From JAWXCB01 sp034440455 (GTDB lineage Bacteria > Bacteroidota > Bacteroidia > Chitinophagales > CAIOSU01), in assembly GCA_034440455.1 (NCBI GenBank), contig JAWXCB010000062.1, positions 1 to 64,000 on the forward strand: 64,000 bases of DNA, in the 5' to 3' direction. The stretch's first letter is position 1; the number at the start of each line of letters is the position of its first letter. A program made the translations under genes and the position numbers. Below are positions 17,003-26,107 of this stretch, one piece after another. The notes below the pieces were generated by a model. The model did no database searches. It was not told the DNA's origin and saw only the letters and a list, made by a program, of their open reading frames with translations.

Positions 17003-17893
17003 ATGATTATCTCTTTTATTAATGGCGGATTAGGAAACCAGATGTTTCAATACGCATTCGGCAGGAAGTTGTCGTTGAAGCGCCAAACGGTTTTTAAGTT
17101 GGACATTTTGTGGTTTCACCCCGATTTAGATGGCACCGCTTTTCGAAACTATGAGTTGCGACATTTTACAATACCCATTGCCTCTGCAACTGCATTGGAA
17201 ATAGAAAAAGTAAAAGAGCCTTTTTCAAATTTTGCGTTCAAGCATATTTTCAGCCGCTTTAACGCAAGGCTGCCTTATTATAAACGCAGGTTAGTTGAGG
17301 AAAAACATTTTCATTTTGACCCGAATATGCTTAACGCTTCCGGCAACGCTTATCTCAGGGGCTATTGGCAAAGTGAAAAATATTTTGCAGACATTCGGGA
17401 AACGCTTTTGAAAGATTTTACTTTCAAGAATGGGTTGAAGGAAAAAAATCTGGAGATGTCCCAATTAATTAATCAGTCAGAATCCGTTTCGCTGCACATT
17501 CGCAGGGCGGATTATGTGCGGGACAAAGAAGTGAATCGCATCCTCGGGATTTGCCCGCCTGAATATTATGAGCGCGCAATTCAGCACATAGCAGGAAACA
17601 CTAAGAATCCGGTGTTTTTTGTTTTTTCAGATGATATTGAATGGTGCAGAAAAAATTTAAAGCTGCAACAGGAAACGCACTTCGTTGACTATAACACAGG
17701 CGATGCAAGCTATCGTGATATGCAATTAATGAGTTTATGCAGGCATAATATCATTGCAAACAGCAGCTTTAGCTGGTGGGGTGCGTGGTTAAATAATAAC
17801 CCTGAAAAAATTGTTATTGCTCCAGCGCGATGGTTTAATGATTCCACAAAAAACGATACAGACCTCAGTCCCGAAAAATGGCTGAGAATGTAA
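17003..17893 (+). CDS. Family 11 glycosyltransferase (alpha-1,2-fucosyltransferase-like)
   Basis: A 296-residue GT11 enzyme. The N-terminus MIISFINGGLGNQMFQYAFG is the family hallmark, and SVSLHIRRADYVRDKEVN (~residue 165) holds the HxRRxDY motif that binds GDP-fucose. SSFSWWGAWLNNNPEKIVIAPARWF is the conserved C-terminal motif. GT11 members transfer fucose in alpha-1,2 linkage, suggesting fucosylated surface glycan. I placed the start at the Met of MIISFINGG; an upstream in-frame Met adds 13 residues that the family lacks. It ends 13 bp before the next glycosyltransferase. Confidence 0.92.
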   Translation: MIISFINGGLGNQMFQYAFGRKLSLKRQTVFKLDILWFHPDLDGTAFRNYELRHFTIPIASATALEIEKVKEPFSNFAFKHIFSRFNARLPYYKRRLVEEKHFHFDPNMLNASGNAYLRGYWQSEKYFADIRETLLKDFTFKNGLKEKNLEMSQLINQSESVSLHIRRADYVRDKEVNRILGICPPEYYERAIQHIAGNTKNPVFFVFSDDIEWCRKNLKLQQETHFVDYNTGDASYRDMQLMSLCRHNIIANSSFSWWGAWLNNNPEKIVIAPARWFNDSTKNDTDLSPEKWLRM

Positions 17894-17906
17894 GACGTTA
17901 GTCCCG

Positions 17907-18917
17907 ATGAACAACCCAATCGTTACCGTTTTATTACCCGTTTATAATGCAGAGCGTTATATCGCTCTTGCCGTTGAGAGTATTCTCAAACAAAGTTTTC
18001 GTGATTTCGAGCTGCTGATTATCAATGATGGCTCAACGGATAATTCACTTGAAATTATCCGTTCATTTAAGGACGAACGCATTAGGCTTGTGACAAATGA
18101 AAGCAATCAGAAACTCATCGCCACGCTCAACAAGGGGATTCAACTTGCAAGAGGCAAGTATATTGCGCGCATGGATGCGGATGACATTAGTTTGCCTGAA
18201 AGGCTGCAAAAGCAAGTGGACTTCATGGAATCGCATCCTGAAGTTGGCGTGTGTGGCGCATGGTTTGAACCTTTGGAACTGCCGGGAAAAGCTGTGAAAT
18301 ATCCTGAAAGGGATGAGAACATCCGAATTATGATGCTCTATCAAACTCCTTTCTGTCATCCCGTGGTGATGCTGCGCAAAGAAGTTTTGGCGCAACAGAA
18401 TATTTTCTTTTCCCCCGATTTCATTCATGGTGAAGATTATGAAATGTGGGTGCGCTTATCTTCAGTAACGCAGTTTGCAAACATTCCCGAAGTGTTGCTT
18501 CGTTACAGGTCGCATGAAAGCAGCGTGTCCGCGTCTTATCCCTCCATTCAAAAAACGAAAACTTATGCTGTCGTTCGGATGGTATTTGAGAAAACCGGCT
18601 TGAATGTCAGTGATAGCGAGATTGAGCTTTTCAGGGATATTGTTCACGCTAAGTTTAAAGTGGATAAAGATTTTATTCAGCAGGGGGAAACTCTTTTGTT
18701 AAAGTTGCTTGAAGCAAATAAACGCACCCACTATCAGCCGGTTGCCGAGTTGCAACAATTTGTGTCTGAAAAATGGTTTCACTTATGTTACAACACGACT
18801 TCCTTAGGCGCATGGATGTACGCGCTATATTTCAACTCAGCGTTATCGAAGTATCAAAAAATGAATTTGGGCATTCGTCTTAAATTCATCATAAAGACAA
18901 TGCTGCGAATAAAATGA
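17907..18917 (+). CDS. Family 2 glycosyltransferase
   Basis: A 336-residue GT2 enzyme starting PIVTVLLPVYNAERYIALAVESIL, with NDGSTDNS (~41) and the metal-binding ARMDADDISLPERL (~96). GEDYEMWVRLSS is the acceptor-site ED motif. No membrane segment is seen. It follows the GT11 gene closely and is convergent with the methyltransferase on the other strand. Similar proteins add a single sugar during O-antigen or capsule repeat assembly; the specific sugar is unknown. Confidence 0.92.
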   Translation: MNNPIVTVLLPVYNAERYIALAVESILKQSFRDFELLIINDGSTDNSLEIIRSFKDERIRLVTNESNQKLIATLNKGIQLARGKYIARMDADDISLPERLQKQVDFMESHPEVGVCGAWFEPLELPGKAVKYPERDENIRIMMLYQTPFCHPVVMLRKEVLAQQNIFFSPDFIHGEDYEMWVRLSSVTQFANIPEVLLRYRSHESSVSASYPSIQKTKTYAVVRMVFEKTGLNVSDSEIELFRDIVHAKFKVDKDFIQQGETLLLKLLEANKRTHYQPVAELQQFVSEKWFHLCYNTTSLGAWMYALYFNSALSKYQKMNLGIRLKFIIKTMLRIK

Positions 18918-18935
18918 ATTTGAAATCGGGAGCAG

Positions 18936-19667
18936 TTATCTTTTTTCGCAAATCAGAAATATTTCATCCCCGCGAAGAAACTGGCGTGAACTGCTAAATC
19001 CCATTCTTTTTTTCAGAGAATCAAGTAGTTTAATAATTTGGGTGTAGCGGTGGTCGTTTCGCTGAGGCCAAACGCAAAGCGTGGATAGCTGAGTGATTGT
19101 AAAACCTCCTTCAGCCAAAAAGTTTGACAGCTCTTTCGGCTGAAATTCTCTGAAATGATTCCTCCACATCCACCCGGGTTCGTGATTGAATAAAAGATTC
19201 AGGTTGTTATAGCTGCCCGCATTTGGCGTGGTGACAAACATTTTTCCTCCCGGCTTCAACACGCGATGACACTCCCGTATAAATTGCTTCAATCCCGAAA
19301 AATCAACTTCGGTGAGAATAGATTCTTTTTGGTCTTTGATGTGTTCAATCACTTCCATGTTTAAAATCAGGTCGTATTGATTCGAGTCTTTGCTGATGAA
19401 ATATCTTAAATCTTCATTTACATAATCAATTGAAATGCCCGAAAAGAAGTGTTCAACTAAATAGGTGAAAGGTCCCGGTTCTCCCAATTCGAGCGCTTTT
19501 GTAACCCAAGGAAGCAGCGGCTCAATATACTTCAGGCTTTCAGCATAGCGCTTTGCATGAAACTGAATGTAGTATTCCTGATCATAAGACGCGTTGTGTT
19601 CGCCCGCTTTTTTCTCTCTGCGATTATATTCTGCTAAGATTTCTGAAACTCTTTTTTCTGTAATCAT
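18936..19667 (-). CDS. Class I SAM-dependent methyltransferase
   Basis: A 243-residue methyltransferase and one of two genes in the cluster on the minus strand. The SAM-binding region is KALELGEPGPFTYLVEHFF (motif I, less Gly-rich than usual), the motif after it LILNMEVIEHIKDQ, and the GKMFVTTPNAGSYNN loop is typical of Methyltransf_11/23 proteins of glycan clusters. Its likely role is to methylate a sugar of the polysaccharide or cap a chain end; this is inferred from the neighbours. It is convergent with the preceding GT2 gene and 18 bp apart. Confidence 0.85.
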   Translation of the reverse strand: MITEKRVSEILAEYNRREKKAGEHNASYDQEYYIQFHAKRYAESLKYIEPLLPWVTKALELGEPGPFTYLVEHFFSGISIDYVNEDLRYFISKDSNQYDLILNMEVIEHIKDQKESILTEVDFSGLKQFIRECHRVLKPGGKMFVTTPNAGSYNNLNLLFNHEPGWMWRNHFREFQPKELSNFLAEGGFTITQLSTLCVWPQRNDHRYTQIIKLLDSLKKRMGFSSSRQFLRGDEIFLICEKR

Positions 19668-19843
19668 TCCGACTTTATTAATACGGGAGGAGAGTAAAAA
19701 TACTGTAATCCTGTTATTCGGGGTTCAGGCATATTCATGCGCTCTTCGCAGCGCTTAGGATGGCGGAATAACATATTATACAAGCAGTTATTCATTAGAG
19801 AACTACCAAGGTTTTAATTAAATTCACGCCCCAATATTATTCT

Positions 19844-20905
19844 ATGAAGCTATTGATTACGGGAGGATGCGGTTTTGTCGGTTCCAGTTTAGCTCTTCAG
19901 TTCAAAGCAAATTATCCTGCCGCTGAAGTTATTGCGTTTGACAACTTGAAGCGCAGAGGGAGTGAATTGAATGTAAACAGATTAAAACTGAACGGAATAA
20001 AGTTCATCCACGGTGATATCAGGAACAAAGAAGATTTTGATGCGATAGGGGAAATTACTTGCCTGATTGAGGCTTCCGCTGAACCATCGGTTTTAGCGGG
20101 CGTCAATTCTTCTCCGGATTATCTGATTAACACAAACTTAGCGGGAACAATAAACTGTCTGAATTATGCCCGGAAGTTTAACGCCACTTTTGTTTTTCTT
20201 TCTACAAGCAGGGTATATCCGATTAAAACAATTGAACGGCTGAATTATGCTGAAACAGCAACCCGATTTATTTTAGAAAGTAAACAAACTGTTCCCGGAA
20301 CTTCAGAACGCGGATTTTCAGAAGATTTTCCTTTAGCAGGCACAAGGTCGCTGTATGGCGCAACAAAATTGGCTTCGGAGCTTATCATTCAGGAATACAA
20401 CGAACTCTACAACATTAAAGCAGTCATTATCAGATGTGGAGTAATTTCAGGACCGTGGCAGATGGGCAAAGTTGACCAGGGGGTTGTTGTATTGTGGGCG
20501 GCAAATCATTATTGGAAGGGCAAGTTGAGCTACATCGGCTATGGTGGGGAAGGAAAGCAGGTGCGTGATGTGTTGCATGTTGCAGATTTGTATGATTTGG
20601 TTGATTTGCAATTGAAAGACATAGACAAAGTGAATGGCGAAATTTTTAATGTCGGAGGAGGAATGGATTGCAGCGCCTCTTTAATGGAGTTGACTGCGCT
20701 ATGTGAAGAGCGTAGCGGAAACAAGCTGAATATTGAAAAAATTTCTCAGAATCGTCCTTATGATCTAAGGCTGTATTTGACAGACAACTCAAAAGTTGAA
20801 CGCATTACAGGTTGGAAACCAAAACGAAACCTCAAAACAATTGTTCAGGAAATTTTTGATTGGATTGAGCAGAATAATAAAGAACTAATACACATACTTC
20901 AATGA
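19844..20905 (+). CDS. NAD-dependent epimerase/dehydratase (SDR), CDP-tyvelose-epimerase-like
   Basis: A 353-residue extended SDR enzyme. The N-terminal TGGCGFVGSSLALQF carries the GxxGxxG NAD-binding loop, ~Ser-Thr sits in VFLSTSRVYP, and the catalytic YxxxK is in RSLYGATKLASEL. Extended SDR enzymes of glycan clusters interconvert nucleotide sugars; the closest feel is the CDP-paratose/CDP-tyvelose epimerase group, so it may make a 3,6-dideoxyhexose or branched sugar. It overlaps the next SDR gene by 4 bp as ATGA, so the two are translationally coupled and probably act in sequence or as a heteromer. Confidence 0.85.
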   Translation: MKLLITGGCGFVGSSLALQFKANYPAAEVIAFDNLKRRGSELNVNRLKLNGIKFIHGDIRNKEDFDAIGEITCLIEASAEPSVLAGVNSSPDYLINTNLAGTINCLNYARKFNATFVFLSTSRVYPIKTIERLNYAETATRFILESKQTVPGTSERGFSEDFPLAGTRSLYGATKLASELIIQEYNELYNIKAVIIRCGVISGPWQMGKVDQGVVVLWAANHYWKGKLSYIGYGGEGKQVRDVLHVADLYDLVDLQLKDIDKVNGEIFNVGGGMDCSASLMELTALCEERSGNKLNIEKISQNRPYDLRLYLTDNSKVERITGWKPKRNLKTIVQEIFDWIEQNNKELIHILQ

Positions 20906-21963
20906 ATGTAGCATTAATTACTGGCTCCAGCGGATTAATCGGAGGGGAAGCAGTTGAGTTTTTTTCGTCAAAATTTGACACTGTCATTGGCATTGACAAT
21001 GACATGCGCGCTTACTTTTTTGGCGCGGAAGCTTCCACGCAATGGAACCTGAAACGTATCGAGGAAAAGATTTCTAACCTGAAGAATTACGCGGTGGATA
21101 TTCGTGAGTACGCTCAATTAGAAAAAATTTTTCACGAATACGGAAGTGATATTAAGTTGATCGTTCACACTGCCGCGCAGCCGAGTCACGATTGGGCGGC
21201 TAAAGAGCCGCTCACCGATTTTGGCGTGAATGCAACAGGAACATTAAATCTCCTCGAATTAACCCGCCTTCATTGTGCTGATGCCGTTTTTATATTCACG
21301 TCAACAAATAAAGTATATGGAGATAACCCCAATTTTCTTCCACTTGTCGAAATGGAAAAACGTTGGGAAATAGATACGACTCATCCCTACTATAAAAATG
21401 GAATTGATGAACAGATGAGCATTGACCAGACGAAGCACTCCGTATTTGGCGCATCAAAAGCTGCCGCAGATATTATGACGCAGGAATACGGAAGATATTT
21501 CGGAATGAAAACCGGGACTTTCCGCGGAGGATGCCTTACTGGTCCGAATCATTCAGGTGCGCAGTTGCATGGGTTTCTTGCTTATCTCATGAAGTGTACT
21601 ATTACAAAGACGCCTTACACGATTTTTGGCTATCAGGGAAAGCAAGTGCGGGATAATATCCATAGCCATGATTTAGTAAATATGTTTTGGCATTATTACC
21701 AAAATCCGCGACCGGGTGAAGTCTATAACGCGGGAGGAGGAAGATTTGCAAATTGCTCTATGCTCGAGGCGATAGAACTTTGTGAAAAAATAACAGGAAA
21801 CAAGTTAAAGTACAGCTATAACGAAACCAATAGGATTGGCGACCATATCTGGTATGTAAGCGATTTAAGCAAATTTAAAGAGCACTATCCTGATTGGAAG
21901 TTAGAGTATGGATTAGAGGCTACCTTAACTCAAATGTATCGGAGTATGCATCAACGGTTATAA
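20902..21963 (+). CDS. NAD-dependent epimerase/dehydratase (SDR), paralogue with Phe at the catalytic Tyr
   Basis: A 353-residue extended SDR of the same length as its upstream neighbour and clearly related to it. The nucleotide-binding loop is TGSSGLIGGEAV. The YxxxK motif reads SVFGASKAA: Phe replaces the catalytic Tyr while Lys remains, and the codon is TTT. The motif FRGGCLTGPNHSGAQLHGFLAYL is a conserved mark of this subfamily, which suggests that the Phe is normal for it rather than a mutation. It may need its partner enzyme for activity, or use another acid. The gene is coupled to the first SDR by a 4-bp overlap. Product sugar unknown. Confidence 0.85.
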   Translation: MNVALITGSSGLIGGEAVEFFSSKFDTVIGIDNDMRAYFFGAEASTQWNLKRIEEKISNLKNYAVDIREYAQLEKIFHEYGSDIKLIVHTAAQPSHDWAAKEPLTDFGVNATGTLNLLELTRLHCADAVFIFTSTNKVYGDNPNFLPLVEMEKRWEIDTTHPYYKNGIDEQMSIDQTKHSVFGASKAAADIMTQEYGRYFGMKTGTFRGGCLTGPNHSGAQLHGFLAYLMKCTITKTPYTIFGYQGKQVRDNIHSHDLVNMFWHYYQNPRPGEVYNAGGGRFANCSMLEAIELCEKITGNKLKYSYNETNRIGDHIWYVSDLSKFKEHYPDWKLEYGLEATLTQMYRSMHQRL

Positions 21964-21978
21964 TCACTTCAGCTATTT

Positions 21979-22629
21979 ATGAATTACCAAAGAATATACG
22001 AATACCGTTTTAAGGGGATTGACCGGAACAAAAAACTCTCCGCGTGGAAGATTATTGCTGAGTTTATTTATAAAAAGTTAGGAAGCCCGGCAATTATTCT
22101 TGACCCGGCAGCAGGCGATTGCGAGTTTATAAATCTGGTTCCGGGACAAGAAAAGTGGGCGGTTGATTTAAGCGAGAATACGAAGAAGTTGGCGAATGCC
22201 GATGTCAAAGTTCTCATTGGCAATAATCTTTCTGTAAATCTTCCGCAGGATTATTTCGATGCTGTGTTTATTTCAAATTTTCTTGAACACCTCTACACGC
22301 AGGAAGATGTTGCCGCTTTTCTTCAAAAAATGTTTGGAGCGATAAAAAAAGGAGGGAAGATTTGCGTGATGGGACCCAACTTTAAGTACTGCTATAAAGA
22401 GTATTTCGATTTTGCTGACCACACTTTAATCTTTTCCGAGCTTTCGATTGCGGAGCATCTGTATGGCGCAGGTTTTAATATTCAAAAGTCGTATCCTAAA
22501 TTTTTGCCGATTTCTTTTCGCGGCAAAATCCCCTCTGCTGATTTCCTTGTGAAATTATATCTCAGCATTCCGTTTGCATGGAATTTTATGGGTAAGCAAT
22601 TTTTAGTAATTGCAGAAAAACCAAAATGA
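21979..22629 (+). CDS. Class I SAM-dependent methyltransferase
   Basis: A 216-residue methyltransferase with ILDPAAGDCEFINLV (SAM loop, a DPAAG variant), WAVDLSENTKKLA (acidic end of beta 2), and DAVFISNFLEHLYTQEDV (motif IV with LEH). The GGKICVMGPNFKYCYKEYFDFADH segment fits Methyltransf_11 proteins. It lies 15 bp after the SDR pair and its end is close to or overlaps the next glycosyltransferase, so it is part of the same operon. The probable substrate is a glycan or its sugar precursor; that is inferred from context only. Confidence 0.85.
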   Translation: MNYQRIYEYRFKGIDRNKKLSAWKIIAEFIYKKLGSPAIILDPAAGDCEFINLVPGQEKWAVDLSENTKKLANADVKVLIGNNLSVNLPQDYFDAVFISNFLEHLYTQEDVAAFLQKMFGAIKKGGKICVMGPNFKYCYKEYFDFADHTLIFSELSIAEHLYGAGFNIQKSYPKFLPISFRGKIPSADFLVKLYLSIPFAWNFMGKQFLVIAEKPK

Positions 22630-22636
22630 CATCTCA

Positions 22637-23374
22637 GTGAAACTTAGCGTAGTAATTCCTGCATATAACGAAGCTGAATCAATCACTGAAACAGTAACAG
22701 GCATTCGTGATAAGTTAAATCAGGACGGAATCAGCCATGAGATTATCGTAATCAACGACAATTCAAAGGATAATACGCTTGAAGTTTTAGAGCATCTTCA
22801 AAAGCAAATAAAAAGTCTTATTGTTTACACAAATGAAGGACCAAACGGCTATGGCTATGCAGTGCGATACGGACTTGAGAGATTCACAGGCGATTGCGTT
22901 GCGATTATGATGGCAGATGCCTCAGAAATACCCGAGGACCTTGTTAACTTCTACAAGGTGATGTTAAAGAAAAATTGTGATTGTGTTTTTGGTCACCGGT
23001 TTATTAAAGGAGGCAGCGTTTATGACTATCCTTACATGAAGCTATTTATGAATAGGATTTTTAATCATTTGGTTAGTATTTCCTTCAGAATCCGATATAC
23101 TGATTTGACGAACGCATTCAAACTCTATAAGCGGGAAACGATTGAAGGCGTGAAGCCTTTTTTATCGCCACAGTTCAATTTAACATTAGAGTTGCCTTTA
23201 AAAGCTATTGTTAGGGGATATAGCTATTCCATCGTTCCAAACTCGTGGCGAAACAGAAAATTCGGAGTCGCTAAGTTGAAAATCAGAGAGATGGGAAGCA
23301 GGTATTTTTTTATTTACCTCTACTGTTTAATTGAAAAGCATTTCTCTAAAGGAGATTATAGAAAAGATATCTAA
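22637..23374 (+). CDS. Family 2 glycosyltransferase, dolichol-phosphate-mannose-synthase-like
   Basis: A 245-residue GT2 of the polyprenyl-phosphate transferase kind: LSVVIPAYNEAESITETV, VINDNSKDNT (DXD region), GNGYGYAVRYGL-type segment (GPNGYGYAVRYGLERF), DASEIPEDL and DLTNAFKLYKRE, all marks of DPM1/ArnC-like enzymes that load a sugar onto a lipid carrier. No ATG start fits. I give the GTG in MKLSVVIPAYNE, which matches the family N-terminus; an upstream TTG at 22610 inside the methyltransferase would add nine residues. It probably feeds a lipid-linked sugar to a membrane transferase. Confidence 0.85.
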   Translation: MKLSVVIPAYNEAESITETVTGIRDKLNQDGISHEIIVINDNSKDNTLEVLEHLQKQIKSLIVYTNEGPNGYGYAVRYGLERFTGDCVAIMMADASEIPEDLVNFYKVMLKKNCDCVFGHRFIKGGSVYDYPYMKLFMNRIFNHLVSISFRIRYTDLTNAFKLYKRETIEGVKPFLSPQFNLTLELPLKAIVRGYSYSIVPNSWRNRKFGVAKLKIREMGSRYFFIYLYCLIEKHFSKGDYRKDI

Positions 23375-23386
23375 ATAGCTCTATCC

Positions 23387-24556
23387 ATGATACTCTACTA
23401 TAACTACTTTATTAATTATCTCGATTCCTTTACGTCAAAAAAATTCTGGAAGTGGAAACTCATTCTTATTTTGGTATTGTGCATCCACCTATTCAGTATT
23501 CCGGGATACAGGTATTTAGATGTGAATGTAAGAGGGTGGGTAGAAGTAAATAAGAAAATTGAAAATTTATTTGCGCAAACAGCTTCCGACAGCCCAACTA
23601 GCGGGCACGCTGCTAATATGGTATTCAGGCTGACAGTTCCGGCTATCGCTAAAGTTTTTCATTTGTCGTCCACAGGCATTCTGGTTGTCAATGTTTTTAT
23701 TGGAATTGCGATTCTTTATCTTGTTATTTCTTTAACCATAAAAATAACGGGCGACCAGGTGGTTGCTTTTCTGATGGCTATTGCCGTAGCGGCAACTTAT
23801 ATTGGAAAATGCGCTTTTGGTGACTTCTATCCGTTGTTTGACCAATGGGCTTATTTTTTCTTACTGTTATCCATGTGCTTTAGCTCTCCAGTTCTGGTTT
23901 TCTTCTCCGCATTCTTAGCTTCATGGACTGACGAACGGGGGCTGCTTGCATTGTTTTTTGTTTATTTCTTTTGGAAGTATTTTACTTCTCCGATTCAGTC
24001 CCTGAAATTTTCTTCTTTCTTCAAGTTTGATAAATATTCGGTTGCAATAATTGCCAGCGTAGTATCATACACGATTTTGAGACTTTTTCTCAAGTATTAC
24101 TACTCATTAAATCACCATGTTTTTGATATTCCCCAGCAAACCATGTTTAACATTCCTTGTCAAAGGTTAGCAACGTGGAGTTATTTTGAAGGACTATGGA
24201 TTTTGATAGTATGTGCAATGTTTGTTTGCTTAAAAAAATATTCATGGAACCCTTTTTCAATTGTGCTTATTCTAGGAGCATTCGGCTACTTGGGTTTTTC
24301 TTTTACAATTGGAGATTTGACAAGAACCGGAGCGTATATGTTCCCATTGATTTTCATTGCCATGCAAATGTTGATGTCCGTAGGCGATGCATCAGAAATG
24401 AGGGTGTTAATGTTGTTTTCAGCTTTAATTTGTGTGCTATTTCCTCCCCTTGCCGTATCATGTGATGCAATTGCAAGTTGGACTCTTGGAGAATGGGTAG
24501 TCGGTGATTTTTTAAAGGCGTTCTATTATGATTTTTGGCTTGAGTATATCAGATGA
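23387..24556 (+). CDS. Polytopic membrane protein of the polysaccharide cluster
   Basis: A 389-residue protein with about nine or ten hydrophobic helices (for example LILILVLCIHLFSI, ILVVNVFIGIAILYLVISL, VVAFLMAIAVAATYIG). There is a DERGLLALFFVYFFW acidic motif at the start of a helix and a periplasmic loop near ~62 with SPTSGHAANMVFR. No signature of Wzx, Wzy or a GT-C family is clear. It sits 12 bp after the lipid-carrier GT2, so a GT-C transferase or polymerase using the lipid-linked sugar is possible, but this is inference only. Confidence 0.8.
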   Translation: MILYYNYFINYLDSFTSKKFWKWKLILILVLCIHLFSIPGYRYLDVNVRGWVEVNKKIENLFAQTASDSPTSGHAANMVFRLTVPAIAKVFHLSSTGILVVNVFIGIAILYLVISLTIKITGDQVVAFLMAIAVAATYIGKCAFGDFYPLFDQWAYFFLLLSMCFSSPVLVFFSAFLASWTDERGLLALFFVYFFWKYFTSPIQSLKFSSFFKFDKYSVAIIASVVSYTILRLFLKYYYSLNHHVFDIPQQTMFNIPCQRLATWSYFEGLWILIVCAMFVCLKKYSWNPFSIVLILGAFGYLGFSFTIGDLTRTGAYMFPLIFIAMQMLMSVGDASEMRVLMLFSALICVLFPPLAVSCDAIASWTLGEWVVGDFLKAFYYDFWLEYIR

Positions 24557-24681
24557 GCAATACGATTTTCTCAGAGGTTTCAAGATGATTTTGTAAGGAA
24601 TAACAGGGTATGAAGCTTGATAGATAGAAAATCTCCAATCCGATTTTGAGTTCAGCGTATCTTTAATCATGTATTACACAA

Positions 24682-25959
24682 ATGGAGAAGAGAGTAGGCG
24701 TGATGCACTTTGTATTAATGGGAACGCATCTAATCAAAAGCAGTTCTCATGGGAAAAGCAGAGTGCTGCGCGATATGTTGATTTATTTATTGAAGTCTTT
24801 TGAATGGCGTCTCCGCCTATCTGTTATTGACCCGTTAAATCGTATCAGAGAGTTTTTTTTTATTCTCGCTTTTAGAAAAAGGTGCTGCAAATTTTTTCCT
24901 TCCCTGCGAAAGTATTACTCTGAAAGCGAACCTCCCGCAAATCTGCAAGACCAGCACAACGCAATATTCACAGACAACTATTATTTACTGAAACCATTAA
25001 AGCTGCTACAACTGTCTGATTATCAGCTTTACATCACAAGTTATTTTGGAATAGCATTCAAAAATTTCAGCATACTGCCTGAATCTATTCACGGACAATG
25101 GGCGAAGAGACGCAAGGTTGTGTTTAAGAATTATTATCAAATGGTAATGGGTTCCTGGCTTTATGCCCAACACGGAAAAGAAGGAGGTGTTGAACAGTTA
25201 AATGATAAGGAACATTATCTGCATGTGCATCACTGGTTTAACTATTATCATTGGCTCACGGAAACGATTGTCAGGTTGTGGGTAGTGAAAGAAGAGATGA
25301 GCGAATACACTTTGCTCTTGCCGGAGGGATTGAAGGAAATCAATTTCGTGAAGCAATCGCTTGAAGCATTTGGCGTTAAAAAAATTTATTGGGTAAAAGA
25401 AGGTATCCCGATTCAGGTAAAAAAATTAACCCTCGTGCAAAACAAACCCTATTGCAATCATTATGACCCGATGCAAATGAAGCAGATAGGACTTTTTTTT
25501 AGAGATTATTCCACAGAGCATCCATGTGCGCATGAAACATTTGGTGACAAAATATTCATCACAAGAAAGAAAGCGGAAAGAAGAAAAATGGTGAATGAAG
25601 AAGATATGAAGAATCTGCTGACGGCTTTCGGATTCAGAATGGTCGCGTTGGAAGACTATACGTTACTTCAGGAAATATCCATTATGAGCAAAGCAAAATA
25701 TTTAATCGGGATGCATGGCGCAGGATTGACAAATATGGTGTTCATGCCTCCCGGAGGCAAAGTGCTGGAGTTGCATCGCGCAATTCATTCTTCAAATGAC
25801 ATGCATAGCGATGTCTATTGGAAGCTGGCATCTGCTCTTGACCATAAATATTATTACCAATTCTGCGAACCCGCTGATGCAGCGCAAAATTTCTTTGAGG
25901 CTGACCTTTTGGTTGATAAGAATCTGTTTGAAGAAAATCTCAAAAAATTTATTTCTTAG
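24682..25959 (+). CDS. Family 61 glycosyltransferase
   Basis: A 425-residue DUF563/GT61 protein. The family marks are HHWFNYYHWLTETIVRLWVVKEE in the middle, KIFITRKKAERRKMVNEEDM, and MHGAGLTNMVFMPPGGKVLELHR near residue 350. GT61 contains xylosyl- and arabinosyltransferases and O-GlcNAc transferases in eukaryotes; bacterial members are common in capsule and LPS clusters. The first ~60 residues are unlike the family and hold several Met codons, so translation could start later. The 125-bp gap upstream may carry its own promoter. Confidence 0.85.
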   Translation: MEKRVGVMHFVLMGTHLIKSSSHGKSRVLRDMLIYLLKSFEWRLRLSVIDPLNRIREFFFILAFRKRCCKFFPSLRKYYSESEPPANLQDQHNAIFTDNYYLLKPLKLLQLSDYQLYITSYFGIAFKNFSILPESIHGQWAKRRKVVFKNYYQMVMGSWLYAQHGKEGGVEQLNDKEHYLHVHHWFNYYHWLTETIVRLWVVKEEMSEYTLLLPEGLKEINFVKQSLEAFGVKKIYWVKEGIPIQVKKLTLVQNKPYCNHYDPMQMKQIGLFFRDYSTEHPCAHETFGDKIFITRKKAERRKMVNEEDMKNLLTAFGFRMVALEDYTLLQEISIMSKAKYLIGMHGAGLTNMVFMPPGGKVLELHRAIHSSNDMHSDVYWKLASALDHKYYYQFCEPADAAQNFFEADLLVDKNLFEENLKKFIS

Positions 25960-26107
25960 TCCGCTGAAAATTCCTCTTTCAGGCAACTCTTATCTTTACT
26001 TCACCTGTAGTGAACAAGGAGAAGCGTCATAATAAGACTATACTGATGACATCAAAAAAATCCAAAGCGAGTTTGATTCCTCTGAAAAATATTAGAGTAG
26101 CGCAATA

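Noticed and set aside
16964..17003. Upstream start for the GT11 gene
   Set aside because: The 13 additional residues are absent in the family, whose N-terminus is MIISFINGGLGNQ.
24196..24465. Open frame inside the polytopic membrane gene
   Set aside because: It is fully within the membrane-protein gene in another frame; composition is not protein-like.
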